Below, one piece after another: positions 8,475-18,101 of a DNA stretch of 35,962 bases (position 1 is its first letter; each line of letters begins with the position of its first letter). The stretch covers positions 1-35,962 of the forward strand of contig JAJYYC010000005.1 of assembly GCA_021801385.1 (NCBI GenBank), read 5' to 3'. The notes beneath the pieces are model-generated. The model was not told the origin of the DNA and did not search any database. It was given only the letters and a program-made list of their open reading frames with translations. This DNA comes from Microcaldota archaeon (GTDB lineage Archaea > Micrarchaeota > Micrarchaeia > Micrarchaeales > Micrarchaeaceae). The translations under genes and the position numbers were made by a program.

Positions 8475-8771
8475 TTGGCTTTCATAAGAAGACGTGAAGA
8501 CTTCATATGCGCTGTTTGTGGCACAGAGGTCCATGGAACTGGATACACCGACCATTGCCCGAAATGCCTTTGGAGCATGCATCTGGACATAGACCCCGGT
8601 GACAGGGCATCAGCATGCCACGGCATGATGAAGCCATTGCGTGCACTTATATACCGCGGAACATACAGGATCGAATATGCGTGCGAGCGCTGCGGTGAAA
8701 AGAAGAGCGTAAAGGCCGCGCCAGATGACAGTACAGATTCAATCGCAGCTCTTGTTAAGTTCAAGGCTTGA
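8475..8771 (+). CDS. RNHCP domain protein
   Basis: 98 aa; 'FICAVCGTEVHGTGYTDHCPKCLWSMHLDIDPGDRASACHGMMKPL...EYACERCGEKK' matches the RNHCP zinc-binding pattern. Confidence 0.85.
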   Translation: MAFIRRREDFICAVCGTEVHGTGYTDHCPKCLWSMHLDIDPGDRASACHGMMKPLRALIYRGTYRIEYACERCGEKKSVKAAPDDSTDSIAALVKFKA

Positions 8772-9420
8772 AGAACTGAAACGGTTCTGCAAGGTTTATG
8801 ACCCTGATGTAAGTGCCTCCGTTGCTTACCGAATCAGAATGCTCTATCCTGTCGTTTATGTAATCATATTTGTATGCCGCAAACTTTGCCTTTTCATCGG
8901 ACTTTGCATATACAAGAACATGCTCTTTTCTGCCGAACAGATCCATTGTGGCAAAATACCTCGATCCCGAATGGTTGAACGAATAAATCTTCGGTACATA
9001 GTCATACTCTGCGGCGGCGCTAACGAGCGCCCTCACTAGCGATTCAACGTCCTTCGCCATCACGCATTCTACCTTCTTGAAGTTGGTCGATTCAACTCTT
9101 GGATCCTTCGACAGCTCCACTATCGGAAACCTCAGCGAACTGGAATATTCTCCTTGGCTAGAAGTCACTGAAACCTTCTCCTTTCCATCTGAATCGGGTG
9201 CGTAGAGCAGATACCTTCCTGATGCTGTGGAATCAAAATAATAGACTATCGATGGCCCTATCACCTCCCCCTCAAGCATAAGCCTGTGGTTCTTGCCATG
9301 CACTACGGATTTGACGTAGCTATGGGAACCCAGCGCGAACCTCGCAAGGTCTGAAAGAGACTCTAGCCTTATATAAGCCGCATCGAGCGAATTCTTTTCC
9401 CTGTTGTTTTTACCTGGCAT
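8761..9420 (-). CDS. Hypothetical protein
   Basis: 219 aa ORF, convergent with the RNHCP gene and overlapping it by 11 bp; no family recognised. Confidence 0.65.
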   Translation of the reverse strand: MPGKNNREKNSLDAAYIRLESLSDLARFALGSHSYVKSVVHGKNHRLMLEGEVIGPSIVYYFDSTASGRYLLYAPDSDGKEKVSVTSSQGEYSSSLRFPIVELSKDPRVESTNFKKVECVMAKDVESLVRALVSAAAEYDYVPKIYSFNHSGSRYFATMDLFGRKEHVLVYAKSDEKAKFAAYKYDYINDRIEHSDSVSNGGTYIRVINLAEPFQFFKP

Positions 9421-9432
9421 AAATGTACCAAT

Positions 9433-10263
9433 TCAGAGCAGTTTTCCTATCTCTCCTATGATATACATCACAGCATATGCTGGAGCATATATTATCGGGA
9501 ATCCGACAGAACCTTCGCCTATGGCGGAATAATCCCCTGGCAGGCTTGCCTTGATGACCAACGTCATGTTTGTTGAGCTGTGTATGAGCGGGCTTGATGC
9601 GGAGGTGACATTAAGGCGCAGATTATACACGCCAGGTTCATTCTCATAGACAGGGTATAAGAAGCTGCCTGATGTGTGGTGCAATGCTATCACTGTGGAT
9701 TGGTAGGTCCATGCAGGTAGCCCGTCTATGCTTATCACGAACGGGCTGTCTGACACGCCCGTGTTGTTTATAAACACATGTATGTCTGCGGGCTGCCCTG
9801 GCCCCGTTGTGACGCGCAGCGGACTGACCTTGGTGGAGAATACATTGGGCGTCACATTTACCACCGCGTTGAATGTGACAGAGCCGATCTTAGAATAGTT
9901 GCCTATGTTTATTGCGGTGAGCTTGAAGGTGTACTTTCCATTACTGGCAAGAGGCGCCACAGATACCTTCGCTGAGAGAGCCTGATTGTTGAGCGATGAG
10001 TTCACCCCTATCCAGCCGCTTGGCAGACCCGTGACAACGAGTTTGTTCCAGCCGTAGTTGAGCAAGAAACCGGTGCTGTTAGATGTGGTTGAAGATATCG
10101 TAACGTAGAAAGGCTGCCCTGGCCCCACATTACCGAGATATATCGTGCCGTTGTTGTAAACAGTATAGTTGTAAGGTTCAAGGACGTTTACGTATCCAGA
10201 TGCTGCGTGCGCTGCTGAAACGAGCAAAAACGAAACGATCACAGCAGATAAAGCAGTACGCAT
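9433..10263 (-). CDS. Secreted protein with Ig-like/NEW3-type beta domains
   Basis: Signal peptide 'MRTALSAVIVSFLLVSAAHAA', Ser/Thr/Asn-rich beta repeats ('VTGLPSGWIGVNSSL...', 'ISIDGLPAWTYQSTV...NEPGVYNLRLNVTS'), hydrophobic C-terminal tail. Confidence 0.7.
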   Translation of the reverse strand: MRTALSAVIVSFLLVSAAHAASGYVNVLEPYNYTVYNNGTIYLGNVGPGQPFYVTISSTTSNSTGFLLNYGWNKLVVTGLPSGWIGVNSSLNNQALSAKVSVAPLASNGKYTFKLTAINIGNYSKIGSVTFNAVVNVTPNVFSTKVSPLRVTTGPGQPADIHVFINNTGVSDSPFVISIDGLPAWTYQSTVIALHHTSGSFLYPVYENEPGVYNLRLNVTSASSPLIHSSTNMTLVIKASLPGDYSAIGEGSVGFPIIYAPAYAVMYIIGEIGKLL

Positions 10264-10295
10264 CTTACCGGTATCTAAATATCAGCCAAGATTTA

Positions 10296-10829
10296 TTAAC
10301 CTTTATTCATTATGTCTAGAACCATCCTAATGTTTTGTTTTAGCTCTGCCACGGTTCCTGTATTGTATATAATGTAATCTGCGTCGCGCAACACCCTGCG
10401 CATCCCCATGTTTATATTGCTCCTGTCTTTCATCCTAAGTTCGCTTGCACCCATCCGCATCGCCTTCCTGCTCTTCACCCTCAATAGCCGCATCTTATAT
10501 GGCGCTAAAACCAACACTAGTGGTATGTTCCCGAGAATCTTCCGTGCCGCTAATAGCTCATCATGCGACCTGAATCCCACCATCACGATATCGCCTCTCG
10601 CTTTCGATGCCCTCTTAGCGGTATCGATCGCAGCAAAGTCATTCCCTCTCAATCTCTTTTCATGCGCTGTGTATTCTTCTAAGCTTTCAGGCGTGATGCG
10701 GATCTTGCGAGATCTCATTTCCCGCTTTATTGTGTAAGAAACTTCAAAGACCTTGAATCCCATCCTGCGCAGGATCGAAGCAGCAGTGCTCTTTCCGCTC
10801 CCCGCAAAACCAGTTATGAAAATCCTCAC
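10296..10829 (-). CDS. P-loop nucleotide kinase (UPF0200/dephospho-CoA kinase-like)
   Basis: 177 aa; Walker A 'ITGFAGSGKSTAASILRRMGFKVFEV'; 'DIVMVGFRSHDEL', 'VLVLAPYKMRLLRVKSR'. Confidence 0.75.
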   Translation of the reverse strand: MRIFITGFAGSGKSTAASILRRMGFKVFEVSYTIKREMRSRKIRITPESLEEYTAHEKRLRGNDFAAIDTAKRASKARGDIVMVGFRSHDELLAARKILGNIPLVLVLAPYKMRLLRVKSRKAMRMGASELRMKDRSNINMGMRRVLRDADYIIYNTGTVAELKQNIRMVLDIMNKG

Positions 10830-10833
10830 GAGC

Positions 10834-11376
10834 TCACGTGTACTTCATGCTCATCGATGCGACCTCCCATATGTCATTGCTCGTGGGGGGAAGTTCCGAA
10901 TAGGTGTAATTTAGCCAGAGATAGCCTGTGAACACATTCCCAAGGTTTGAGCTCGCCAATCCGTTCGCATTATAACAATAGAGTGAAAACTCCTCCTCAG
11001 TGTCAGAATATAGTACTATGGTGTTGCTGAACTGCGCATTCGGGTAATAATTGTTAGTATCAGAATAAGGCACCACATTTACGTTGCCGAACTCGGGGTT
11101 GTTGCCTGTTGTGTTGATTGCGCTCGAACATGCAGCTCCGTGGATGTCCATTATCCCGCCTGTTGACTGCGATATTATGACCGTCATTGCGCCTATCGTG
11201 TTTATCGTATAAGAGACGCAGTTCAGATAAGGGCTTGGATTGCAGAATTCAGGTTCAACCCTATAGTTGAGCACGCCGAGCTGAAGTACCACATATGCGG
11301 CTATCGCTATGAATAGTATGACAAATCCGTATGATGTCAGGTAGTCAACGCCAGCCTGGCTCTTCAGATTGTGCAT
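10834..11376 (-). CDS. Pilin-like (class III signal peptide-type) surface protein
   Basis: N-term 'LKSQAGVDYLTSYGFVILFIAIAAYVVLQLGVLNY' resembles archaeal QxxxEYL pilin-type signals, with D replacing E. Confidence 0.6.
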   Translation of the reverse strand: MHNLKSQAGVDYLTSYGFVILFIAIAAYVVLQLGVLNYRVEPEFCNPSPYLNCVSYTINTIGAMTVIISQSTGGIMDIHGAACSSAINTTGNNPEFGNVNVVPYSDTNNYYPNAQFSNTIVLYSDTEEEFSLYCYNANGLASSNLGNVFTGYLWLNYTYSELPPTSNDIWEVASMSMKYT

Positions 11377-11381
11377 AAACT

Positions 11382-12623
11382 CTAATCCTCTTTGGAAGGT
11401 CTGTTGTCCTTGCCAACATGGAGCCTTGTGCCTCCAGAGTCTCTTGTTATTCTTATGTCAAGATCGTTGTTCCCAAAGAGCTGTATTATCTCATCATATG
11501 TGTATGAGCCGATGTCGCCCTTCGCATCCCCCTTGCTTTTCATTATCTCGCCGCGCCGCTCAACAATCTCCTTCTTCAGCGTCTCGTTGTAAACGAGCGA
11601 GAGCTTTGGCACCTCTTTCGATTCGAACAGGTTCGTTATGTCAAGGTCGACGGATTTGTAGCCTTCATCCTGCAATATGAATGGCAGCACAGCATCAAAT
11701 TCACGGTTCAGCTCTCCAACTGCAGACTTGACCATCGATTTTTCGCCCGCTATAACAAATATTTCGCTGTCAAGGAAACCGACGAACATATTGCCTGCTT
11801 TCTGCTTGGTTATGTCCTGCATGAGCTGTGAGACTAGCCTTAATATGACCACCGCGCTGTTGGGTCCGAACTTTGTCGCGTATTCTCCGAGCCCGTCCAC
11901 CTTTATCGTGCCTATAGAGTAGCCTTCGCCTTCGGATATGGAATGGTTTATCTCCTTGGATATTCCGTCAAGTGTGGGCAGGTCTATGAGCGGATCGAAG
12001 CGTTTGCCCTTCTTCTTCAGAAATATCGTCACGAGGCTTCGCAATTCTATCGGGTCGAACGGTTTCTTTATGTAATAATCGGCGCCGCTCTCGATGCCCT
12101 TGTACCTGCTCGCGATTGGATCCATCGCGCTCACTATTATCACGATAGTGTCGCTCACTTCAGGATCGCTTTTTATGGTCTTGCATATGTCGATGCCGTC
12201 CTTGTTCGGAAGCATGAGGTCGAGTATGACAAGGTCTGGGCGGGTCTTCCTGACCGTTGGAACAGCCTCCCCACCATCGTATATCTGTTTTACCTCAAAG
12301 CCCTTGCCTATAGATAGTGCCATGAGCTTGTTGATGTTCTTGTCGTCCTCTACAATGAGAACCTTGCGCAGGCTGTCCTCCTCCTGCAATGGATAATATG
12401 TAAGTACGCCACCGCTGTTCCTGGATACGATAACCTTCATGCGTTCTAGTTCGCGTAACGCATCCTCAAGCCTTGATTTCGGTATGCCCCTGCTTAAAGA
12501 GATATCATTAAGCTCATTGAACGTAACCTGCTGTTTGCTGCTAACCATTGCATATATGTCACTCAGGCCGCTCCCAGCCGCAACGTTACTTACCATACCG
12601 ATCACTGTTATGTAATGGAGCAA
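11382..12623 (-). CDS. Response regulator: wHTH, REC receiver, degenerate GGDEF-like C-terminal domain
   Basis: 413 aa; wHTH-like 'VTFNELNDISLSRGIPKSRLEDALRELERMKVIVSRNSGG'; REC 'KVLIVEDDKN...DLVILDLMLPNKDGIDIC...IIVSAMDP...GADYYIKKPFDPIEL'; C-term 'LIDLPTLDGI..EI...GYSIGTIKVDGLGEYATKFGPNSAVVILRLVSQLM...FVGFLDSEIFVIAGE'. Confidence 0.8.
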   Translation of the reverse strand: MLHYITVIGMVSNVAAGSGLSDIYAMVSSKQQVTFNELNDISLSRGIPKSRLEDALRELERMKVIVSRNSGGVLTYYPLQEEDSLRKVLIVEDDKNINKLMALSIGKGFEVKQIYDGGEAVPTVRKTRPDLVILDLMLPNKDGIDICKTIKSDPEVSDTIVIIVSAMDPIASRYKGIESGADYYIKKPFDPIELRSLVTIFLKKKGKRFDPLIDLPTLDGISKEINHSISEGEGYSIGTIKVDGLGEYATKFGPNSAVVILRLVSQLMQDITKQKAGNMFVGFLDSEIFVIAGEKSMVKSAVGELNREFDAVLPFILQDEGYKSVDLDITNLFESKEVPKLSLVYNETLKKEIVERRGEIMKSKGDAKGDIGSYTYDEIIQLFGNNDLDIRITRDSGGTRLHVGKDNRPSKED

Positions 12624-12756
12624 AAGTAATAATACGCTTGTCGTGTTTTACGGGTAGAAGAAAGGAGGACCAAAACGCATGCATCGCAATTTATATCTAT
12701 AAAAGACGTTGCATTTTGGGCGTAACGATAATAATCCTTGCTAATAATTACTATGC

Positions 12757-13416
12757 GTGTCAGTGCGCAAGACGTTCGATGGGGTATTTTCGATAAACGG
12801 CAAGATAGCGACCGCAAACCTTGTAAGGGGAATAAAGGTCTATGGTGAAGACCTGATTAACGATTCAGGGACAGAATACCGGCTCTGGAACCCTTACAGG
12901 AGCAAGCTCGCTGCGGCAATTCTTAACCACATGAAAAATATGCAGATAAAGCCTGAGTCTAAGGTGTTATATCTTGGGGCGGCTAGTGGCACCACGCCAA
13001 GCCACGTAAGCGATATCATCGGAAATAAAGGAGTCATGTACTGCATAGAGATATCCGAGCGCAGCATGCGTCAACTTGTCGCACTCTGCGAGCGCAGGCA
13101 GAATATGTTGCCGATACTCGCTGATGCGTCTGAACCAGCTTATCTGGAAGGCGCGGGAACTTTCGATGTGATATACCAGGACATAGCCTCGAAGAACCAG
13201 GCTGATATATTGCTAAACAACAGTATCGCCCTGAAACCCGGTGGATATGCATATTTCGTGATAAAATCACAGAGCATAGACATCTCAAGGGATCCGAAAG
13301 AGATCTATAAGGATGAACTGGGGAAGCTCGCCAAAACATTCGAGGTTCTCGAGCGCATAGACCTAGAGCCATATGACAGCGATCACCTCTTCGTGGTGCT
13401 CAGAAAGATTGATTAA
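12757..13416 (+). CDS. flpA: Fibrillarin-like rRNA/tRNA 2'-O-methyltransferase
   Basis: 219 aa from GTG; 'KVLYLGAASGTTPSHVSDIIGNKGVMYCIEISERSMRQL...PILADASEP...FDVIYQDIASKNQADILLNN'. Confidence 0.95.
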   Translation: MSVRKTFDGVFSINGKIATANLVRGIKVYGEDLINDSGTEYRLWNPYRSKLAAAILNHMKNMQIKPESKVLYLGAASGTTPSHVSDIIGNKGVMYCIEISERSMRQLVALCERRQNMLPILADASEPAYLEGAGTFDVIYQDIASKNQADILLNNSIALKPGGYAYFVIKSQSIDISRDPKEIYKDELGKLAKTFEVLERIDLEPYDSDHLFVVLRKID

Positions 13417-13422
13417 CCTTAA

Positions 13423-14256
13423 TTGAGTAAGCGATCTATGGAGCTCAGAGAATACCAGAGACGTTTGGACAGCGCAAAATCCTCATACAAGACGATCTTC
13501 TGCGAATTCTGTGGAGAAGAGACGCTGTCCGGTACTGAAAAATCATACTGCTCCAATTGTGAATCGGTCGTTGCCTCAGAAAAACATGAACTCGCATCAA
13601 AAAATCCGATGCTTGTGGAAAGCTTAGATAAGATAAGGTCTGCAACCGCAGCCGGCGACTTCGATACAGTGCTAAATTTATATGCGGAACTGACTAAAGC
13701 CTCCCAAAGCCCGCAGCTGCTCTACTGCCATGGGCTCGCATATGTCGAATATTCTAATCTGTTAATATCTAAGATAAGGTACGACCTTAATGGATTCATG
13801 GAATCAAACGCTCGTGCACGAGATTACGGCTTCAAGATGCTGTCCGAGGCAAAGCGGCTCTTCGCAAAATCCGCATACCATTCAGAATCTGCGGCGTTGT
13901 CTGGAAACAAATCCGCAGACCTTGCATACAACCTCATATTGTGCCTATTGAGGATCGGAGAGCTGCGTCGTGCAAAGCGCGTATGCGATGAGCTAGAGTC
14001 AGCGAACGAGCATGCTGATTACTCCAAAATGCTGCTATATATAACATCTGCAGAATACCAGAGCGCAGCTGTAATTGCTGAAAGGATCGCAAAGGCTGAA
14101 AATCCCCCAATAAACATCTTTTATTATATCGCATTCCTTAATTTCAAGACCCGGAAGCCAAACCCGCTCAAGATGCTCTCGATGCTAAAGGGAGTGATAG
14201 ATCCCGCAAAGCTAAACCATCTTGCAGAAGCGATAACAGCAGATTCAATCGTATGA
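13423..14256 (+). CDS. Zinc-ribbon plus TPR-like helical repeat protein
   Basis: 277 aa from TTG; 'FCEFCGEETLSGTEKSYCSNCES' zinc ribbon followed by helical repeats; 7 bp after flpA on the same strand. Confidence 0.65.
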   Translation: MSKRSMELREYQRRLDSAKSSYKTIFCEFCGEETLSGTEKSYCSNCESVVASEKHELASKNPMLVESLDKIRSATAAGDFDTVLNLYAELTKASQSPQLLYCHGLAYVEYSNLLISKIRYDLNGFMESNARARDYGFKMLSEAKRLFAKSAYHSESAALSGNKSADLAYNLILCLLRIGELRRAKRVCDELESANEHADYSKMLLYITSAEYQSAAVIAERIAKAENPPINIFYYIAFLNFKTRKPNPLKMLSMLKGVIDPAKLNHLAEAITADSIV

Positions 14257-15966
14257 CTATTTCGAAGTGAATATGAATCTCATACTATCTTTGTCATCGA
14301 GTATGCAGTATCCGAACCTCTCGAACTGAACGATCTCACCTTTTTTGAGCGATGCCGCATACGGCTCCACAACTCCATGAACGGTTCTGATGCTGTCAGG
14401 GTTGAACTCTCCGCGGTCATCGAGTATCTCACCTGGTATAACGACCTCGCATTTTATCGGATTATTGGCGTCAACCCACTGAACGATCCTCCCTTTAGCG
14501 CCATCTTCGATCCGCTCTGCTATGATGGTATTACTGCTTGCGATTATCTTGACATCGCTAAGGTCCTTCAGCCGTAAGATTCCACCTATATTGATCAAAG
14601 AAGCGTCATCTTTTGGTATGTAGAACTTTCCGGAGGTTTTGTACTCTCTGAATCCGATATCTGCGGACGGATGCAACCTAAGTTTTGCATCTGCTCCGTT
14701 CCATCCATGCACCTCCATCATAATCGGTTCAGGAACGAAGAAGAGGTGCTTTGCGGATTTGTCTATGATGCTCTTGTTCTCAGCCAGCAGCATCTCAAGC
14801 GGCACCTCGCTGTCTGTTTTGCTGAATCCGAACCGCATCACGAACTCTCTTATCGCCTCGGGGCGTATGCCTCTGCGCCTTAGCGCCATAATCGTCATGA
14901 GGCGCGGGTCATCCCATCCACTTATCTTGCCATCCTCTATTAGCTTGCGAATCTCTCGCTTATGCGTCTCGTTCCCTTTCACATTCAGCCGCGCTTCAAG
15001 ATGCATGCGCGGCACCCGCATATCAAGCGCCTCAAGTATCCGCTTATCAAGTTCATCTCTGAGCTCGTACTCTTTGCTGCGTATTATGTCGGTAACGCCG
15101 TTTGCGGAGTCAAGCACGGGCGTGTTGAAATCATAAAGAGGCCAAACCCTGTATTTGGTGCCCTGCTTGTAATGCGGCGCTGTCACAATTCTCGCTATCA
15201 CAGGGTCGCGCAGCGTCGTGTTTGCTGCTTTCATGTCACCCATGAATCTGAGTGTGGCCTCTCCGTCGCTGAAACCGCCGTTCAGCATTTTTGCAAAGAG
15301 TTCCTTGTTGACTACAACTGATTGAGAGCGATGTTCGCAGCTTATGCCGTCATACCTCATCTGCTGCATCTGTTCGCGTGCGCATGTGCAGACATAGGCT
15401 TTCCCCAATCCTATCAGCTTCTCCGCGCATTCATATATAAATCCTATCTGGTCGCTCGCGTAGTACTCTCTGTCGAACTTCATGCCGAGCCATTCATGGT
15501 CTTTTTTCATCGCATCGACATACTCCTGTTTGCATTTCTCAGGGTTAGTGTCATCAAAATATCGGTATATCTTACCAGAGTAAAGCCTTGCAGACTCTGC
15601 GCTGAGAAGCGCCTGTTTGACGTGGCCCACATGCATGTAGCCACTCGGTTCCGGAGATATCCTGGTGATGACCTTGCCATGTGCTGCGCCTTCAAGAACG
15701 AGCTTTGGCTTTGCGGTCTCAGCCTCTTTGCTCTCCTGCTCCGCAGCAAACTCCTTTTCGTATGCCGAGTATTCCTTTTCGAGCGAATCGCGATCTAGAG
15801 CGTTTGCCCATGCAACTGCGTCTGATGCTGCGGCTCTGGCCCCTGCAGGGTCTGCCCCCTTTGTGATTGCGAGCAGCCTGCCGATTATAGGCTCGGCGCG
15901 CGCACTCCCGTAATCGTGCGCGTTCTTGACCGCGTATTTCCTCGCTATTGATTTTAGGTCTGTCAT
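14257..15966 (-). CDS. gltX: Glutamyl-tRNA synthetase (archaeal type)
   Basis: 569 aa; 'TRISPEPSGYMHVGHVKQALLSAESARLYSGKIYRYFDDTNPEK', 'RVWPLYDFNTPVLDSANGVTDIIRSKEYELRD'. Confidence 0.95.
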   Translation of the reverse strand: MTDLKSIARKYAVKNAHDYGSARAEPIIGRLLAITKGADPAGARAAASDAVAWANALDRDSLEKEYSAYEKEFAAEQESKEAETAKPKLVLEGAAHGKVITRISPEPSGYMHVGHVKQALLSAESARLYSGKIYRYFDDTNPEKCKQEYVDAMKKDHEWLGMKFDREYYASDQIGFIYECAEKLIGLGKAYVCTCAREQMQQMRYDGISCEHRSQSVVVNKELFAKMLNGGFSDGEATLRFMGDMKAANTTLRDPVIARIVTAPHYKQGTKYRVWPLYDFNTPVLDSANGVTDIIRSKEYELRDELDKRILEALDMRVPRMHLEARLNVKGNETHKREIRKLIEDGKISGWDDPRLMTIMALRRRGIRPEAIREFVMRFGFSKTDSEVPLEMLLAENKSIIDKSAKHLFFVPEPIMMEVHGWNGADAKLRLHPSADIGFREYKTSGKFYIPKDDASLINIGGILRLKDLSDVKIIASSNTIIAERIEDGAKGRIVQWVDANNPIKCEVVIPGEILDDRGEFNPDSIRTVHGVVEPYAASLKKGEIVQFERFGYCILDDKDSMRFIFTSK

Positions 15967-16553
15967 GCGCTCTGCAGCTCTATCTGGTTGTCAAACACCG
16001 TGCCGTTCGAGGTTATCTGCGCCGTGATCTTCACCGGCAGTACGGTTCCGATCGGTTGGACCGAATTCACATAGACCGTATAGTTTGTCGCTGGAACCGA
16101 TACTAGGATATGTTGAGAGTCATAACCCATACTGATCTCTTTAGGTATCGACACATATTCTATCCCGCTCACGACGGAGTTGCTTATCTTGGATGTCATG
16201 TTCCTAAGCCCGTAAAGGCTCGCTGTGCCTAGCTCAACCTCATAAACGCCGTTCGAATATATGTATGTGTATATCGACCCGTTAGACTCCATTTTAGAGA
16301 GTGTCTCATTCACCGCTTTTATCGTGTTCGGGGTAATATCCTTGATCGTAAGATTACCATAATCTGTGTAGTTCTCAACAACCGCGTTGGCTGTGCCGTA
16401 TACAATCGCTGTTGTTGTTGACTTAATCGTCGTGGTGGAGGTCGTTCCAGATAGGTTGTTATTGCCGAAAGATGCGGCCGCGCTTATGAAAGCAATAAGT
16501 ATAAGTATCGGCACGCCTATCGCTATAGCCCTTTTTTTAGTTTCGCTGTCCAT
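15963..16553 (-). CDS. Membrane-anchored extracellular protein, unknown function
   Basis: 196 aa; N-terminal TM 'RAIAIGVPILILIAFISAAASF', Thr/Ser-rich linker; ATG overlaps the gltX start region by 4 bp. Confidence 0.6.
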   Translation of the reverse strand: MDSETKKRAIAIGVPILILIAFISAAASFGNNNLSGTTSTTTIKSTTTAIVYGTANAVVENYTDYGNLTIKDITPNTIKAVNETLSKMESNGSIYTYIYSNGVYEVELGTASLYGLRNMTSKISNSVVSGIEYVSIPKEISMGYDSQHILVSVPATNYTVYVNSVQPIGTVLPVKITAQITSNGTVFDNQIELQSA

Positions 16554-16622
16554 TCACTCATCTGCAGAAGTATTTTATTGATGTAGTATAAAACTATTCT
16601 GTTTGTTTAGTAAAGTGGTAAC

Positions 16623-17321
16623 ATGGCATTCAAAGATGGAGACTTCCTGGAAGTTGCGTACAGCGCACGCAGCGCTGCTGATAACCGCATGCTCGAAACG
16701 ACCGATGAGTCGCAGGCGAAGAGCGCAGGCATATACAATGACAAGATAAGCTACGGCCCTGTGCTTGTGATAATAGGATCAGGCGGCATAGTGAAAGGGC
16801 TTGACAACACGATAAAGGCGATGGATGTTGGATCTTCAAAGACAGTTACGCTTAAGCCGGCAGAGGCGTTCGGCGATCGCAATCAGGACCTTGTAAGGAT
16901 AATGCCGCTCTCAGACTTCAGGAAGAGGGACATCGAGCCTAGGCCGGGCATGCACATAGACATAGACAACGTCGATGTAGTGGTAAAAAGCGTAAACTCG
17001 GGCAGGGTTGTTGTCGATGCTAACCATCCGTACGCAGGTCTGGAGCTTATCTATGATGTTACAGTGAAGCGCCATCTGACTAAACCAGAGGAGAAGATAT
17101 CCGCGCTGGGCAAGACATATAGGGCAGAGCCCACATCCGCGAAGGAATCAGGCTCAACGGTCGAACTCCATTATGGCGAATCTGTGCCAAAGAATGCGAA
17201 TTACTTTATCGGCAAGGCGAATCTAGTCGCTGCGCTATTCACATACTTCAAAGATGCTGAAAAGGTCAACGTAACAGAGACCTACAAGCGGCCTGTGGCG
17301 CCGCCAGAATCACCAGAATGA
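16623..17321 (+). CDS. FKBP-type peptidyl-prolyl isomerase (SlyD-like)
   Basis: 232 aa; 'GDFLEVAYSARSAADNRMLETT...YGPVLVIIGSGGIVKGLDNTIKAMDVGSSKTVTLKPAEAFGDRNQDLV'. Confidence 0.9.
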   Translation: MAFKDGDFLEVAYSARSAADNRMLETTDESQAKSAGIYNDKISYGPVLVIIGSGGIVKGLDNTIKAMDVGSSKTVTLKPAEAFGDRNQDLVRIMPLSDFRKRDIEPRPGMHIDIDNVDVVVKSVNSGRVVVDANHPYAGLELIYDVTVKRHLTKPEEKISALGKTYRAEPTSAKESGSTVELHYGESVPKNANYFIGKANLVAALFTYFKDAEKVNVTETYKRPVAPPESPE

Positions 17322-17323
17322 GA

Positions 17324-17512
17324 TTATTCTACGCTTACCGCATATGCGCTGTTTACCTTTATGCCTAGTATCTTGGCGAGCGATGATTTCTCTGCGTTGA
17401 ACATGACCACGTAACCGGACCATCTGTCTGTGAGATCTTTACCTCCGCAGACTGGGCATGTGTCTCCGTGGCCTATTAGCATGTGGCAGTTCCTGCAAGC
17501 TTTATCATCCAT
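17324..17512 (-). CDS. spt4: Transcription elongation factor Spt4 (RpoE'')
   Basis: 62 aa; 'KACRNCHMLIGHGDTCPVCGGKDLTDRWSGYVVMFNAEKSSLAKILGIKVNSAYAVSV'. Confidence 0.93.
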   Translation of the reverse strand: MDDKACRNCHMLIGHGDTCPVCGGKDLTDRWSGYVVMFNAEKSSLAKILGIKVNSAYAVSVE

Positions 17513-17516
17513 ATCA

Positions 17517-18089
17517 TCACTTCTTCTTATTCTGCGTCCTTGCCTTCAGTTTGGAGGCCTCGCTTATCCATTCCTCCTTGCCAAGACCTTCAGCTTTCAT
17601 CGTTAGTGCTATCTTCGAATCCCTTACAGAGGTCTTCATGCTCACTGTCGATATCTTTGCATATACTGTGTCGCCCTTCTTGAGGTTCTTTCCGCTGCGT
17701 TTAGATACGAAAGCGGGCACCTTTTTGTCGAGTGAGAGGAAGTCATTGGTTATCTGAGATACATGTACAAGACCCTCTATCGGCCCTATCCTTACGAATG
17801 CGCCGAACTCGGCTAGTTCGGTCACCTCCCCGACTACGACCTCCTCTACATATGGGAGGTAAGTGAGCATGTCAAACTCCACCTTGTGGTGTATCGCAGG
17901 ATCACCTGGGTATATGATTCCGCTGCTGATGTTTCTGACCCCAAACACCGATACGACAACGCCCGCTTTCTGGTCTATCGTACCCTCATATTTCTTCTTG
18001 AGGACATCGATCGCCACTTTATCTATGGGCCTGTCAAAGTACTCAGGGGCTATCTTGAATGCGTCTTTTACCGTGTGCACATAGTACAT
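17517..18089 (-). CDS. rpoE1: DNA-directed RNA polymerase subunit E' (Rpb7-like)
   Basis: 190 aa; 'YYVHTVKDAFKIAPEYFDRPIDKVAIDVLKKKYEGTIDQKAGVVVSV...GDPAIHHKVEFDMLTYLPYVEEVVVGEVTELAEFGAFVRIGPIEGLVHVSQI'; adjacent to spt4. Confidence 0.95.
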   Translation of the reverse strand: MYYVHTVKDAFKIAPEYFDRPIDKVAIDVLKKKYEGTIDQKAGVVVSVFGVRNISSGIIYPGDPAIHHKVEFDMLTYLPYVEEVVVGEVTELAEFGAFVRIGPIEGLVHVSQITNDFLSLDKKVPAFVSKRSGKNLKKGDTVYAKISTVSMKTSVRDSKIALTMKAEGLGKEEWISEASKLKARTQNKKK

Positions 18090-18101
18090 GTTTTCACCAT
18101 C

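Noticed and set aside
14639-15798. Several plus-strand ORFs opposite GluRS
   Set aside because: Antisense to an unambiguous synthetase; no recognisable motifs.
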